Source: JANXQG01 sp963709175
GTDB lineage: Bacteria; Planctomycetota; Planctomycetia; Pirellulales; Thermoguttaceae
DNA length: 64,000 bases
Assembly: GCA_963709175.1 (NCBI GenBank)
Contig: CAVPVK010000007.1
Location: 496,001-560,000 of the forward strand
Direction: 5' to 3'
The notes beneath the pieces were generated by a model. That model was not told the DNA's origin and did not search any database. It saw only the letters and a list, made by a program, of their open reading frames with translations. The translations under genes were made by a program, and so were the position numbers. Shown one piece after another: positions 1-8,968 of the stretch (position 1 is the stretch's first letter; each line of letters begins with the position of its first letter).

Positions 1-141
1 GGCAGCGGCCTCGGGCTGGCAATCGTCCGCGAGATTATCACCGCTCACGGCGGCGGCGTCGATTGCGAAAGCAAGCCCGGCGAAAGGACCGTTTTCCGTT
101 TGTCGATGCCGGTGCAGGAGGGAGGCGGTCTTAGATCTTAG
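1..141 (+). CDS. Sensor histidine kinase, C-terminal end (partial)
   Basis: Frame 1 is open from the window edge and ends at TAG. It carries the G2 box of a GHKL ATPase domain (GSGLGLAIVREIITAHGG) and the closing beta-strand typical of histidine kinases. The kinase therefore begins outside the window, and its sensor type cannot be seen. It lies about 100 bp upstream of a free KdpD sensor domain, so it may supply the kinase half of a split Kdp potassium sensor, but that is inference. The short AT-richer spacer that follows contains no recognisable element. Confidence 0.85.
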   Translation, partial: GSGLGLAIVREIITAHGGGVDCESKPGERTVFRLSMPVQEGGGLRS

Positions 142-244
142 GTCTTGGATCTCAGTTTCAATTCTCAGATTTCAAGTCCGAATCCCGAAGTTCCAAGCTC
201 TAAGCCCCTAATTGAGACCAAAGACCCAACCCAAGATTATACCC

Positions 245-982
245 ATGCCCAACGACCCCGAGCGATTCCTGGAGTTGATCCGCCGCCAACAGCGCGGCAA
301 GTTGAAGATCTACCTGGGCTTCGCCGCCGGAGTGGGCAAGACCTATGAGATGCTCCAGGAAGGCAACCGTCTCCGCAAGCAGGGCGTCGATGTCGTCATC
401 GGCTACGTGGAAACTCATGGACGAGCCGAGACTATCGCCCAAGTTGGCGAGCTTGAGCAGGTGGCCCGCCGCAAAATCGAGTATCGTGGCATCCTCTTGG
501 AGGAAATGGATCTCGACGCCGTCATTGCCCGGCGGCCGACCATTGCCCTGGTCGACGAGCTGGCCCACACAAACGCCCCCGGCAGCCGCAACTCCAAACG
601 CTATCTCGACGTGGAGGAGATCCTGCGGGCGGGCATCAGCGTCATTACCACGCTCAACATCCAACACCTGGAGAGCCTGCACGACATCGTCGAGCGGGCG
701 ACGGGCGTCCGCGTCAAGGAGCGGCTGCCCGACTATGTCGTCACGATGGCCGATCAGATCGTCAACGTCGATCTCTCGGCGGAAGACCTTCGCGAGCGCT
801 TGCAGGCGGGGAAGATCTATCCCAGCGAACGGATCCAAACGGCCATGGACAACTTCTTCGCCCCCGAGAAGCTGACGCAATTGCGCGAGTTGGCCATGGA
901 GGAGATTGCCTTCCGCTTGGACCGCGCCGGCGGGAGAGCCAGCGCGGCGGCAGCGAGACAGCCTCCGGTTCCGAGCGGGTGA
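245..982 (+). CDS. kdpD: KdpD N-terminal sensor domain as a stand-alone protein
   Basis: About 245 residues matching the N-terminal cytoplasmic domain of KdpD, the osmosensitive K+ channel sensor. Walker A is GFAAGVGKTYEML and Walker B is ALVDELAHTNAPGSR, followed by the usual conserved helices. I chose the ATG at 245 (MPNDPERF) over an upstream in-frame TTG because family similarity begins there. In classical KdpD this domain is followed in one chain by a Usp domain, four membrane helices and a histidine kinase. Here the chain stops after this domain, and the Usp domain is a separate gene overlapping as TGATG. The membrane and kinase parts are absent. Truncated KdpDs without the kinase are known in cyanobacteria, so this may be functional. 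It probably regulates K+ uptake together with the upstream kinase. Confidence 0.85.
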   Translation: MPNDPERFLELIRRQQRGKLKIYLGFAAGVGKTYEMLQEGNRLRKQGVDVVIGYVETHGRAETIAQVGELEQVARRKIEYRGILLEEMDLDAVIARRPTIALVDELAHTNAPGSRNSKRYLDVEEILRAGISVITTLNIQHLESLHDIVERATGVRVKERLPDYVVTMADQIVNVDLSAEDLRERLQAGKIYPSERIQTAMDNFFAPEKLTQLRELAMEEIAFRLDRAGGRASAAAARQPPVPSG

Positions 983-1380
983 TGGTGTGCCTCAGTTCAC
1001 GCAGCCCGCATGCGGCGGTCATGCTCCGCAAGGCCTCGCGAATAGCCGACCGCATGGGGGCGCCGTGGTTCGCGGTGTACGTGCAGACGCCGGGGGAATC
1101 GATGGAGAAGATCGACGCCGCCACGCAGCGCGAGATCCACAACAATCTCGACCTGAGCACGCAATTGGGGGGCACGTCTTTTCCCATGAAGGGGACGAAT
1201 CTGGTGAGAACCATCGCCACTTTCGTGGCGGAGTATGGCATCACGCACATCATCCTCGGCCGCAGCCGTCAGCCCTGGTATCGCCGCTGGTTCGGCCGCT
1301 CGCTCCTGGACCGGCTGCTGCAAACGGTGCCGAGCGTCGACGTGATCGTGATCGACGTGCGGTCGTCGGCCGAGAGATGA
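982..1380 (+). CDS. Universal stress protein domain of a split KdpD
   Basis: A 132-residue protein similar to the Usp-like domain found inside KdpD. It starts with MVCLSSRSPHAAVMLRKASR and contains the ATP-loop region THIILGRSRQPWYRRWFGRS near the C-terminus. The start ATG overlaps the stop of the preceding KdpD domain, so the two are translationally coupled. In complete KdpD the same two domains are fused in this order, which makes a split of one ancestral chain the simplest reading. A single-base indel at the junction could also produce the split, but TGATG is a normal coupling arrangement. It likely binds nucleotide or a second messenger; no transmembrane segment follows. Confidence 0.75.
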   Translation: MVCLSSRSPHAAVMLRKASRIADRMGAPWFAVYVQTPGESMEKIDAATQREIHNNLDLSTQLGGTSFPMKGTNLVRTIATFVAEYGITHIILGRSRQPWYRRWFGRSLLDRLLQTVPSVDVIVIDVRSSAER

Positions 1381-1414
1381 GGGACGGTTGATACGGCTCG
1401 TCGGTATACACGGG

Positions 1415-1432
1415 GCTCCCCCGGAGGGGAGC
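1415..1432. terminator. GC hairpin between convergent genes
   Basis: Arms gctcccc and ggggagc around a CGGA loop form a perfect 7-bp stem between the usp gene and the convergent pstB. There is no clear T-tract on either strand, so terminator activity is only suggested by position. Confidence 0.35.
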
Positions 1433-1500
1433 GAAGCCTCGGATGCGCCAACTATGCTCACAAAATATGCCCAACGACGTTGAGTCTTGCCCGCCGCCGC

Positions 1501-2348
1501 TCAGCTAAACTCTCCGCGGATGTACTCTTGCGTGTGCTTTTCCCTGGGGTTCTCGAAGATCTGCTTCGAGTCGCCGAACTCGACGAGGTAGCCGGTGCGG
1601 CCGCCCTGCGTGGTGTCGACGTAGAGGAAGCCGGTCTTGTCGGCCACGCGCTGGGCCTGCTGCAGGTTGTGCGTGACGATGGCGATGGTGAACCGCTTCT
1701 TGAGTTCCAGCATCAATTCTTCGATCTTCCGCGTGGCGATCGGATCCAGCGCCGAGCAGGGCTCGTCCATCAAGAGCACGGCCGGTTCGGTGGCGATGGC
1801 CCGGGCGATGCAGAGCCGCTGCTGCTGGCCGCCGGAGAGGGCCAGGGCCGACTTGTGCAGCTTGTCCTTGACTTCGTCCCAGAGGGCCGCGCCGCGGAGG
1901 GCCTGCTTCGACCTTCTCGGCCTTGTTGCCCTTGTAAGCCGTTGAGCCTCAGGCCGAAACTCACGTTGCGATAGACGCTCATGGCAAACGGATTGGGCTG
2001 CTGGAAGACCATGCCGATATGGCGGCGGACGGCGACGGGGTCGATGGCCGGGTCGTAGATGTCCTGCGCCGTGGAAAGTGCACGTGTCCCTTGAAGCGGA
2101 AGCCGCGCACCAGGTCGTTCATGCGGTTCAGGCAGCGGAGCACGGTGCTCTTGCCGCAGCCCGAGGGGCCGATGAAGGCCGTGATGCTGTTCTTCTGGAT
2201 GGGGATCTTGCGTATCGCGGACGGCCTTGAAGGTGCCGTAATACAACTCGCTGATGTCGCAATCGATGACGACGTCCTTAGCCGAGCCGTCGGTCGGGGT
2301 GCAGTGGACTGGCCAGCCTCGGTTGCGGATTTATCGGACTTGGATCAT
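1501..2348 (-). CDS. pstB: Phosphate ABC transporter ATPase PstB (frameshifted)
   Basis: ATP-hydrolysing subunit of the high-affinity phosphate importer. Pieces in different frames assemble into a normal-length PstB: ELYYGTFKAVRD, the Walker A region (GPSGCGKST, visible only after changing frame near 2150), HIGMVFQQPNPFAMSVY, then SGGQQQRLCIARAIATEP with the Walker B LLMDEPCSALDP and the H-loop IVTHN. The start ATG lies 15 bp below the end of pstA. At least four frame changes (near 2300, 2210, 2080 and 1935) break the gene as given. Conserved motifs survive on both sides of every break, which points to sequencing or assembly indels rather than old decay. Last gene of the pstSCAB operon. Confidence 0.85.
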
Positions 2349-2363
2349 GGCAAGAAACTCCTA

Positions 2364-3304
2364 CTATTTGTTGCGCTGCGAAAGCGCCTGGCCGATGAGA
2401 TTGAAGGTCAGCACGAGCAACACCAGGACCAGGGCGGCCGCCCAAGCCACTTCCATCTGGTTATCGAAAGGCGAACTGGAGAACTTGTAGATCAACACGG
2501 CCAGCGAGGCCGTGTTCTGCGTCAAGGCTGAAGTGGTCGTTCGCATCGTAGTTCCAGGAGTTGCAGAACAGGGCCGTGAACAGCAGCGGCGCGGTTTCGC
2601 CGGCGGCCCGCGCAATCGCCAGCATCACGCCGGTGAGGATACCGGGCATGGCCGTGGGAAGCAGGACGTACCAGATGACTTGGGTCCGCGTGGCCCCCAT
2701 GCCGATGGCCGCTTCGCGAATCTTGGCCGGCACCATGCGGATGGCGTCTTCGGCCGTGAGCATCACGGTGGGCAGCATGAGGACGGAAAGGGCCACCGCG
2801 CCGGCGTAGGCCGACCAGCCGCAAGCCCCGCACCAGCACGCCGTAGGCCAGCACGCCGGCCAGAATCGAAGGAAAGCCGCTGAGCATCTTGGCGCCGAAG
2901 CGGACCACTTGCGCCAAGCGGGTGTCGGGCCCGGTCTCGGCCAGGAAGACGGCCGCCAGGATTCCAAAGGGAATGCTGATCAGCCCGGCCAGTCCCACCA
3001 TGATCAAGGTTCCGACGATGGCGTTGCCGAAGCCGCCGCCCTCGGCATTGGCCGTCGGCGGCAGCGAGGTGAAGGCTTGCCAATTGAGCCGGTGCAAGCC
3101 CCTTTGCCAGCGAGCATGTAGACCACGGAAAACAACGGCGCCAGGGCCGCAAGCGTCAGAGCGGCGGTGACGGTCGTGCCGAGGAAACTAAGTAAAGTCC
3201 GCGGACGGCGGAGCGACTTTTGCAACTCCGTCAGGAGAAATGTCCTGGCCGGCCTCGAGCGCGGCGGCCATCGCCTGGCTGCGAACGACAGGGTCTTCCA
3301 TCAT
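2364..3304 (-). CDS. pstA: Phosphate ABC transporter permease PstA (frameshifted)
   Basis: Inner-membrane permease of the Pst phosphate importer. Reconstructed order: a cytoplasmic N-terminus (MMEDPVVRSQAMAAALEAG), a first membrane helix (LLSFLGTTVTAALTLAALA), a periplasmic loop, helices around IVGTLIMVGLAGLISIPFGI, the permease EAA-type motif REAAIGMGATRTQVIWYVLL, and last helices around AAALVLVLLVLTFNLIG. The ATG overlaps the pstC stop as ATGA, so translation is coupled. Frame changes occur near 3220, 3100, 2820 and 2530. Length fits the family once these are joined. Confidence 0.85.
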
Positions 3305-4340
3305 CGGCCTCCCTTCTGATCCCGCGACGAGCTCTGCAGGATCAAGGCGCCGAGGATATTGACCAGCAAAGTAATCGCCAGGAGAACCAGGGCGGCGTAC
3401 ATCAAGGCGCCGACCAGTTGAGCGTTGCTGCCCGCCTCCGGAAAGCTGCTTGCCAGCAGCGCCGCCAGGGTGTCGGCCGGTGAGAAAAGCGAAGGACTGA
3501 TGACGTTCCGCCCGCCCACCAGCATGGCCAGGGCCATGGTCTCGCCCAGGGCCCGGCCGAAGGCCAGGAGGATCGCCCCGAAGATGCCGGTCTTGGCAGT
3601 CGGCAGGATCACCGGCAAGCAGGGCCTCCCAGCGGGTGGCGCCGAGGCCATAGGCCGCTTCCCGCAACTTTGGCGGCACGCTTACCAGGGCGTCGCGGCT
3701 GATGGCCGAGACCGTGGGCACGATCATGATGGCCAGCACGATAGCCGCGGGCAACATGCCGCCGCTCCCCAGGGTCGTGGAGAACAGCGGAATGATCTTG
3801 AGATTGTCGTGCAGCCAGTCGCAGCCTGGCCGGATCATGGGAATGATGACGAAGATTCCCCACAGCCCGTATACCACGCTGGGGATGGCCGCCAGCAATT
3901 CCACAAGGTTCTTCAACAAAGCTTCCAGGCCGTCCGGCAGGCCCTTCCAAAACGGATTGAATTGCAGGCCAAACAGCTTCAGAATCTGAAAGACAAACGA
4001 CGACAGAAAACGCTCGCTGAGGAAGATCGCCACGGCCAGCCCCAGGATCGACCCCAACACCAGGGCCAGAACGGAACTATAGAACGTGCCCCAAATTTGC
4101 GGCAAGATGCCGTAAACGTTCTTGTTCTGATCCCAGGTCGTGCCCTTGAGGAAGCCCAGCCCGTACTTTCTGCATGGCCGGCCAGGCCGGCACGGCGATT
4201 TCATAGACGATGAACACCACCAGCGCAACCGTGAGCCAGGCGACAATATAGCTCAGCGATCGGAAAGCGACGTCACAGACCCTTTCGTATGCCGTCGGCG
4301 GCCGCGAGATCTCGGACGTCGTATCGACGAGTTGCGTCAT
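3301..4340 (-). CDS. pstC: Phosphate ABC transporter permease PstC (frameshifted)
   Basis: Second permease subunit of the Pst importer. The N-terminus (MTQLVDTTSEISRPPTAYER) leads into a first helix near SLSYIVAWLTVALVVFIVY. Further helices and the EAA-type loop PPKLREAAYGLGATRWEALL follow, then FGRALGETMALAMLVGG and a final helix YAALVLLAITLLVNILGAL. Frame changes lie near 4165 and 3615. The start ATG overlaps the pstS stop (ATGA) and the stop overlaps the pstA start, so all three are translationally coupled. The long loop between helices 2 and 3 is typical of PstC. Confidence 0.87.
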
Positions 4341-5421
4341 TTGGCGTTCTTCACATAGCCGTACTCGAGGTAGCCGATCGAGCCGGGGGTCGACTTGATC
4401 GCCGCGGCCACGCCTTCGTTGCCCTTGGCCTTGCGTGCCGACCGGCCAGTTGGGTTGCTTGTCGGTCCCGGGGCTCTTGGCAAACTCCTCGCTGATGGCG
4501 CTGAGGTGCTTGGTGAAGACGAAGGTCGTGCCGCTGCCATCGGAGCGGACGACGACGTTGATGTCGCGATCGGGCAGCTTGGCGCCCGGGTTGGCGTCGG
4601 CAATCGCCTTGTCGTTCCACTTCGTGATCTTGCCGAGGAAAATGCCCACGTAGGCATCGCGCGTGAGTTTCAGGTTCTCGACGCCGGGGAGGTTATAGGC
4701 CAGGACGATGCTGCCCGCGGTCATCGGCAGAAGTTGCACGCCGCCGTCCACCTTGGCCATGTCTTCTTTGCTCATGGCGGCGTCGCTGGCGCCGAAATCG
4801 CCCGTCTTGTCGATCACCGCCGTCACGCCCGCGGCACTGCCCAGCGATTGATAGTCGATCTGGACATCGGGATGCGATTTGGCGTAGTCGGCTTGAACCA
4901 CTTCGTATACAACGGCGCGGGGAAGCTTGCGCCGACACCCTTGAGTTGCATATTGCCCGCCTTCGGCCTCGCCCTCGCCCTTAATGTTCTCCAAGGCCGC
5001 CTTGACCTTATCGCTCACCTCAGCCGGCAAGGGAAGGTAGCCCAGCGATTCACTGATCTTCTGGCCGTCGGTCAGGCAGTAGGCCAGCACTTTTTTCAGG
5101 GCGTCGGCCTTTGCCGCGTCGGCATATTTCTTGTAGGCGATGATCCAGGTGTACGTGACGATCGGATAGGAGCTGTCACCCTCGGGATCGGACACCCAAA
5201 CGATCAGGTCCTCGGGCATTTTGGCCGCGGCTAACGCCTTTTGTCCGGATGCGATGGACGGCTCGATGAACTTGCCGGCCTTGTTTTGCAGCCAGGCCAT
5301 TTGCATCTTGCTGCTGCTGGCTCCGCTTCCACTTCCGCCGCCGCCGGACGAACAACCAATTCCCCCACACACCAGGACAAGCACGGAGAAAATCCACAGA
5401 GACGATCGGAAAGCTGCTCAT
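4337..5421 (-). CDS. pstS: Phosphate-binding lipoprotein PstS, circularly permuted (frameshifted)
   Basis: Periplasmic phosphate-binding protein of the Pst importer. It begins with a lipoprotein signal (hydrophobic stretch SLWIFSVLVLVCGGIGC, lipobox Cys) and a Gly/Ser linker. The block that is normally C-terminal in PstS comes next (LQNKAGKFIEP, DPEGDSSYPIVTYTWI, CLTDGQKISESLGYLPLP). Only after a KGEGEAEGG linker does the normal N-terminal block appear: GVGASFPAPLY, SLGSAAGV, DFGASDAAMS, RSDGSGTTFVF, NEGVAAAIKSTPGSIGYLEY, ending YVKNAK and the stop. All phosphate-contact motifs are in the second block. The joint matches a circular permutation, since YVKNAK would normally continue into MQMAWLQNK. 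Frame changes near 5415, 4955, 4890 and 4433 do not affect the block order, because both blocks share the main frame. First gene of the operon. Confidence 0.85.
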
Positions 5422-5508
5422 GATGAATTCCTTGGGGGAAAAGAGTTTGGAGCTAGCATTCCAATTAACCTTAACGCGGGAGAACACGGATGAATAGAGC
5501 CTGTTTGA

Positions 5509-5550
5509 GTATTAGCCAAAAGCTAACACGTTCCTAACACTTCTCTAACA
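5509..5550 (-). promoter_or_regulatory. Pho-box-like triple repeat and -10 element upstream of pstS
   Basis: On the minus strand TGTTAG occurs three times at exactly 11-bp spacing (plus-strand ctaaca at 5523, 5534 and 5545). Eleven-base periodic direct repeats are the signature of PhoB/PhoP binding sites, and the half-site resembles the Gram-positive TTAACA repeat read in reverse. A TAATAC -10-like hexamer (plus-strand 5509-5514) follows 8 bp downstream of the last repeat, as in activator-dependent pho promoters lacking a -35. About 90 bp separate it from the pstS start. Confidence 0.7.
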
Positions 5551-5667
5551 ATCTGGCGTGTTGATAAACTCTCTTGGGGGGTATTTCCTGGCCAGCTTTA
5601 TTTGCGATGAACCACCATGGATGTTATAATCCGTTCTTCCGCCCCTTCCCCCATTTGGAGCCCACCT

Positions 5668-7052
5668 ATGCAATCCGCTCGTCAAGTTGCCCTTTCCCGC
5701 CGCAACTTTCTGAAAAACACGGGCCGCGTCGCCGCCGCCACCACCCTGGCTGCGTCGATGGTCCCCGCGGTTCATGCCGCCGAGAACAACACCATCCAAT
5801 TGGCACTGATTGGTTGTGGCGGCCGGGGCGGCGGCGCCGTCGGCGACGCCGTGTCGGTCAATCGGGGTCCGGTCAAACTGGTGGCCATGGCCGATGTCTT
5901 CGAGGATCGCCTGAACGGCAGCTTACAATTACCTCAAGCGGGATTTCGGCGATCGGATCGACGTGCCCCAGGACCGCCACTTCGTCGGCTTCGACGCCTA
6001 CCGCAAGGCGATGGACTGTCTCAAGCCGGGCGACATCGCCATCTTCGCCACGCCGCTGGCCTTCCGTTGGATCCACTTCGCCTACGCCATCGAGAAGAAG
6101 CTCAACGTCTTCATGGAGAAGCCGCTCACCGCCGACGGCCCGACGTCCCGCAAGATGTTCAAGCTGGCGGAAGAGGCGACCGCCAAGAACCTCAAGGTGG
6201 GCGTGGGATTGATGTCGCGGCACAGCCGCGCGATGCAACAACTGGCCGAACGGATCCACGGCGGCGAGATCGGCGAGATCGTGCTTATGCGCGGCTATCG
6301 CATGCACGGTCCCGGCGGTTCGATGCTCTCGCAGCCGCAAGCCCGACGGCACGCCCGAACTGGAGTACCAGATCCGCCGCTTCCACAGCTTTCTCTGGGC
6401 CAGCGGCGGCTGCTTCAGCGACTTCCACATCCACATCATCGACCATTGCTGCTGGATGAAGAACGCCTGGCCGGTCCAGGCCATGGGGCTGGGCGGCCGC
6501 CACTACCGCGGCGATTACGTCGACCAGAACTTCGACATCTACGCCGTGGAATACACGTTCCCCGACGAGACCAAGTTCATCATGGACGGTCGTTACATGC
6601 CGGGCTGCGCCGACGAGTATCACAGTTTCGCCCACGGCACTAAGGGAACTGCGATCATCTCGCACAACTCCGACTGCGGAGCCCCTTCCGCCACGTTCAA
6701 GGGCCTCGGCTCGTCGCCGGCCAGCCGGATCTGGGTTTCCAAGCTCCGTGGAAACGAGTCGAATCCCTACCAGAACGAATGGAACGATCTGGTCGAAGCC
6801 GTCCGCAACGACAAGCCGTACAACGAGGTGAAGCGGGGTGTCGAGGCCAGCCTGACGACTTCGATGGGCCGCATGGCCGCCCACACCGGCCGCGTCGTGA
6901 CGTTCAACGACATGCTTAACTGCTCGCACGAGTTTGCACCGGGCCTGGACAAGGTCGTCGATATCCATGAGCCGGCCCCCCTGCGATCCGGACCCGACAA
7001 GCGCTATCCGGTCCCGCAACCGGGCATCGTGACCCACCGCGAGTACGCCTGA
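5668..7052 (+). CDS. Tat-exported Gfo/Idh/MocA family oxidoreductase (frameshifted)
   Basis: NAD(P)-dependent sugar or inositol-type dehydrogenase of the planctomycete secreted class. A twin-arginine signal (SRRNFLKNTGRVAAATT, Ala-rich tail ending VHAAE) is followed by the Rossmann motif LIGCGGRGGGAVGDAV, the catalytic-Lys region NVFMEKPLTADGP, and the C-terminal substrate-domain segment GGCFSDFHIHIIDHCCW. Three frames must be joined, with changes near 5925 and 6340; after that the length, about 460 residues, is normal for the class. It is divergent from the pst operon. Substrate unknown; such proteins usually sit near glycoside hydrolases, but none is adjacent here. Confidence 0.85.
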
Positions 7053-7075
7053 GCAGGGCTCGTCTCATCGCGCAA

Positions 7076-7110
7076 CAAAAAACAGCCAGACCCCGCGAGG
7101 GGTCTGGCTG
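7076..7110 (-). terminator. Rho-independent terminator of the coiled-coil protein gene
   Basis: A perfect 12-bp stem (cagccagacccc / ggggtctggctg) with a 4-base loop is followed on the minus strand by a run of six T. It lies about 40 bp past the stop of the minus-strand gene ending at 7153. Confidence 0.85.
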
Positions 7111-7152
7111 CAACGGCAACGGTGGGCCGTCAAGGAGGATACGCGTGGCTTC

Positions 7153-8106
7153 TCAATGGCCGGCTGAACCCGACGACTTGCCGGAGAGGGCCTGGTGAAG
7201 GTCTTGGCGATCCGTGCCCGCCGTCTGGCGATCGGACTGGGCTTGGTTCCGCTCTGCGCCCAGGGTTTGCCGGTCCTGCTTGAACTGTTGCAGGTCCTGT
7301 TGCAGTTGGGTAGAGTTGCCCGAGGCCATGTCGGCGCGGATCTTCTGCCAATCGGCCCGCAGTTGCTCGCGGTCGGCCCGCAGGGCCTTGTCGTCGTTCC
7401 GCACGCTCTGGCGGGCGCTGGCCAGATTGCTCATGTCCTGCTGAATCGCCGATCCCTGGTTGCCGCCGGGCGAGCCTTGGCTGCTGCCGGAGGAGGCCTG
7501 GTTGCCGCCTGACGAGGCCTGTCCACCCTCAGAGGACCCTTGGTCGCCAGACGATCCCTGGCTGCTGCCCGAGGAATCGTCTTGTACACTTGTGGGCTGT
7601 TTGCCCTGAGAATTGCCCTGAGAATTGCCCTGCTTGTTGCCGTTGTTGGCCTGTTGGTTGTTGCTGGGGTTGGAATTGGAATGTCCGTGCGAGTTTGCCA
7701 GGTCACGGTCGAGGCGGTGCCTGTCGAAGCGGAGATCCTGGCGATCTTCGGCCTCCTTGTGCAAATCGCTCCGCTCCTCCTGCCGCGCCTCTCCTAACTG
7801 CTCTTTGTCCTCGCGAAGTTGCTGGAGGTCCTGTTTAGCCTGGGCCGTGTTGCCTGACGCGCGGGCGGTTTTCAGGTTGCTAAGATCATTGTGGACGTTT
7901 TGGCGGTCCTGCTGCACGTTCTTCTGGTCGTTGTGCAGGTTCTGCCGGTCGTGGTGCAGATTGCGATGGTCTTGAGCGAGATTGTGCAGGTCGTGGTGGA
8001 TCGGGTGCTGGCCCGGCTTGGACTGCGGGTGGTCGTTGGCCTGCGCCGAGACGGCCAAGCCAACAAGGAGGACGAATGCCATAGCCACGAGCGAAAGGGT
8101 CTTCAT
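7153..8106 (-). CDS. Secreted Gln/Asp/Ser-rich coiled-coil protein
   Basis: 317 residues with a clear signal peptide (MKTLSLVAMAFVLLVGLAVS, cleavage near AQA). An early segment (about residues 35-75) has near-heptad repeats built on H/D-x-x-N-L (HHDLHNL, HHDRQNL, HNDQKNV, HNDLSNL). A charged helix comes next, then a low-complexity Ser/Gly/Gln/Asn linker of about 100 residues, then a second charged helical segment (residues about 225-300). No catalytic motif is visible. The layout of two coiled coils joined by a flexible linker suggests a structural or periplasmic scaffold role, similar to DUF-type 'SH-rich' secreted proteins, but no family could be named. It ends in a strong terminator. Confidence 0.75.
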   Translation of the reverse strand: MKTLSLVAMAFVLLVGLAVSAQANDHPQSKPGQHPIHHDLHNLAQDHRNLHHDRQNLHNDQKNVQQDRQNVHNDLSNLKTARASGNTAQAKQDLQQLREDKEQLGEARQEERSDLHKEAEDRQDLRFDRHRLDRDLANSHGHSNSNPSNNQQANNGNKQGNSQGNSQGKQPTSVQDDSSGSSQGSSGDQGSSEGGQASSGGNQASSGSSQGSPGGNQGSAIQQDMSNLASARQSVRNDDKALRADREQLRADWQKIRADMASGNSTQLQQDLQQFKQDRQTLGAERNQAQSDRQTAGTDRQDLHQALSGKSSGSAGH

Positions 8107-8500
8107 TGTGTGCTCCTGAGAAAAGGGATGGGCGTCGGGCGAATCAGCCCCTGGTAGCTCCCCGTGCTAGGAAAAGACAGATACGAGACACCGCTACGGC
8201 CAACGCGAGCGACGGCGGCAACAAGGACGATCACTTTGCTCCCGCACTGAAAACTTAGGTTTTTTTCCGCTGCCGGTCCAGAATTATTGCGTTCTTGCGG
8301 TATGAAAACGGATTCTTCGGGCGCCGGCCGCCGCTAGAACCGCTACGTCCGTCGCGTCTGGCATCGGTTGTGGAAAGTACGTCGGGCTTTCTCGGCCGAC
8401 AGCGGCACGTCAAGCTGGAAAGCGCTGGAAAGCCTGACGCACGTGAGCTTGTTTCGCGCAGGCGCTAGCCGCCGCGAGTCCCGCCGGATAGAATTGCCGC
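8107..8500. other. Divergent intergenic region, no gene seen
   Basis: About 390 bp between two divergently transcribed genes, so promoters in both directions are expected here. A run of seven T occurs near 8261, but I see no open frame with coding character, no strong hairpin and no recognisable operator. Confidence 0.5.
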
Positions 8501-8959
8501 ATGCTTTATATTGCGACACAACACTTGCACGTACTGGTCTGGTGGATCATACTTTGCTCGGGGTTTTGGGCGGTGTTCCGGGCCTGGCGGGGATTTCTGG
8601 GCAGCTTGCCGTGGCGGCGGCACGAGAGGATCGCCGGGTTGGCGTTTTCCAGTGCCTTGGCCACGCAATTGCTGATTGGGCTGGCGCTCTATTTTCAGAG
8701 TCCGCTCAAGGATCCCCTCTTTGCCGGCGGTGCCGTGGGGGCCGAGCGAACCCTCTCGCTGTTTTTCGGCCTGATTCATCCCCTGGCGATGTTCACCGCG
8801 GTGATTTTCGGCCAGGTCGGCTTTTCGGTTTCGAAGCGGCTTGCCGACGACCGCGAAAAGTACCGCGCTGCGGTGGTCTGCTACACGGCCGCGCTAGCGA
8901 TTGTGCTCATATGCGTGCCCTGGCCCTGGCTCAGTTACGGAAGGTCGTTGATGCCATAG
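8501..8959 (+). CDS. Four-helix integral membrane protein
   Basis: 152 residues with four hydrophobic segments: residues about 8-24, 44-64, 79-101 and 124-142. Histidines sit near helix ends (QHLHVLVWW and GLIHPLAMF), a pattern seen in small b-type-cytochrome-like membrane proteins, but heme binding is only a guess. The stop lies 10 bp before the start of the peroxiredoxin gene, so the two are probably co-transcribed and may share a redox role. Family not recognised. Confidence 0.7.
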   Translation: MLYIATQHLHVLVWWIILCSGFWAVFRAWRGFLGSLPWRRHERIAGLAFSSALATQLLIGLALYFQSPLKDPLFAGGAVGAERTLSLFFGLIHPLAMFTAVIFGQVGFSVSKRLADDREKYRAAVVCYTAALAIVLICVPWPWLSYGRSLMP

Positions 8960-8968
8960 GAAACGGTC

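Noticed and set aside
1501..5421. Programmed ribosomal frameshifting in pst genes
   Set aside because: Many scattered breaks without slippery sites or shared context; indel errors explain them better.
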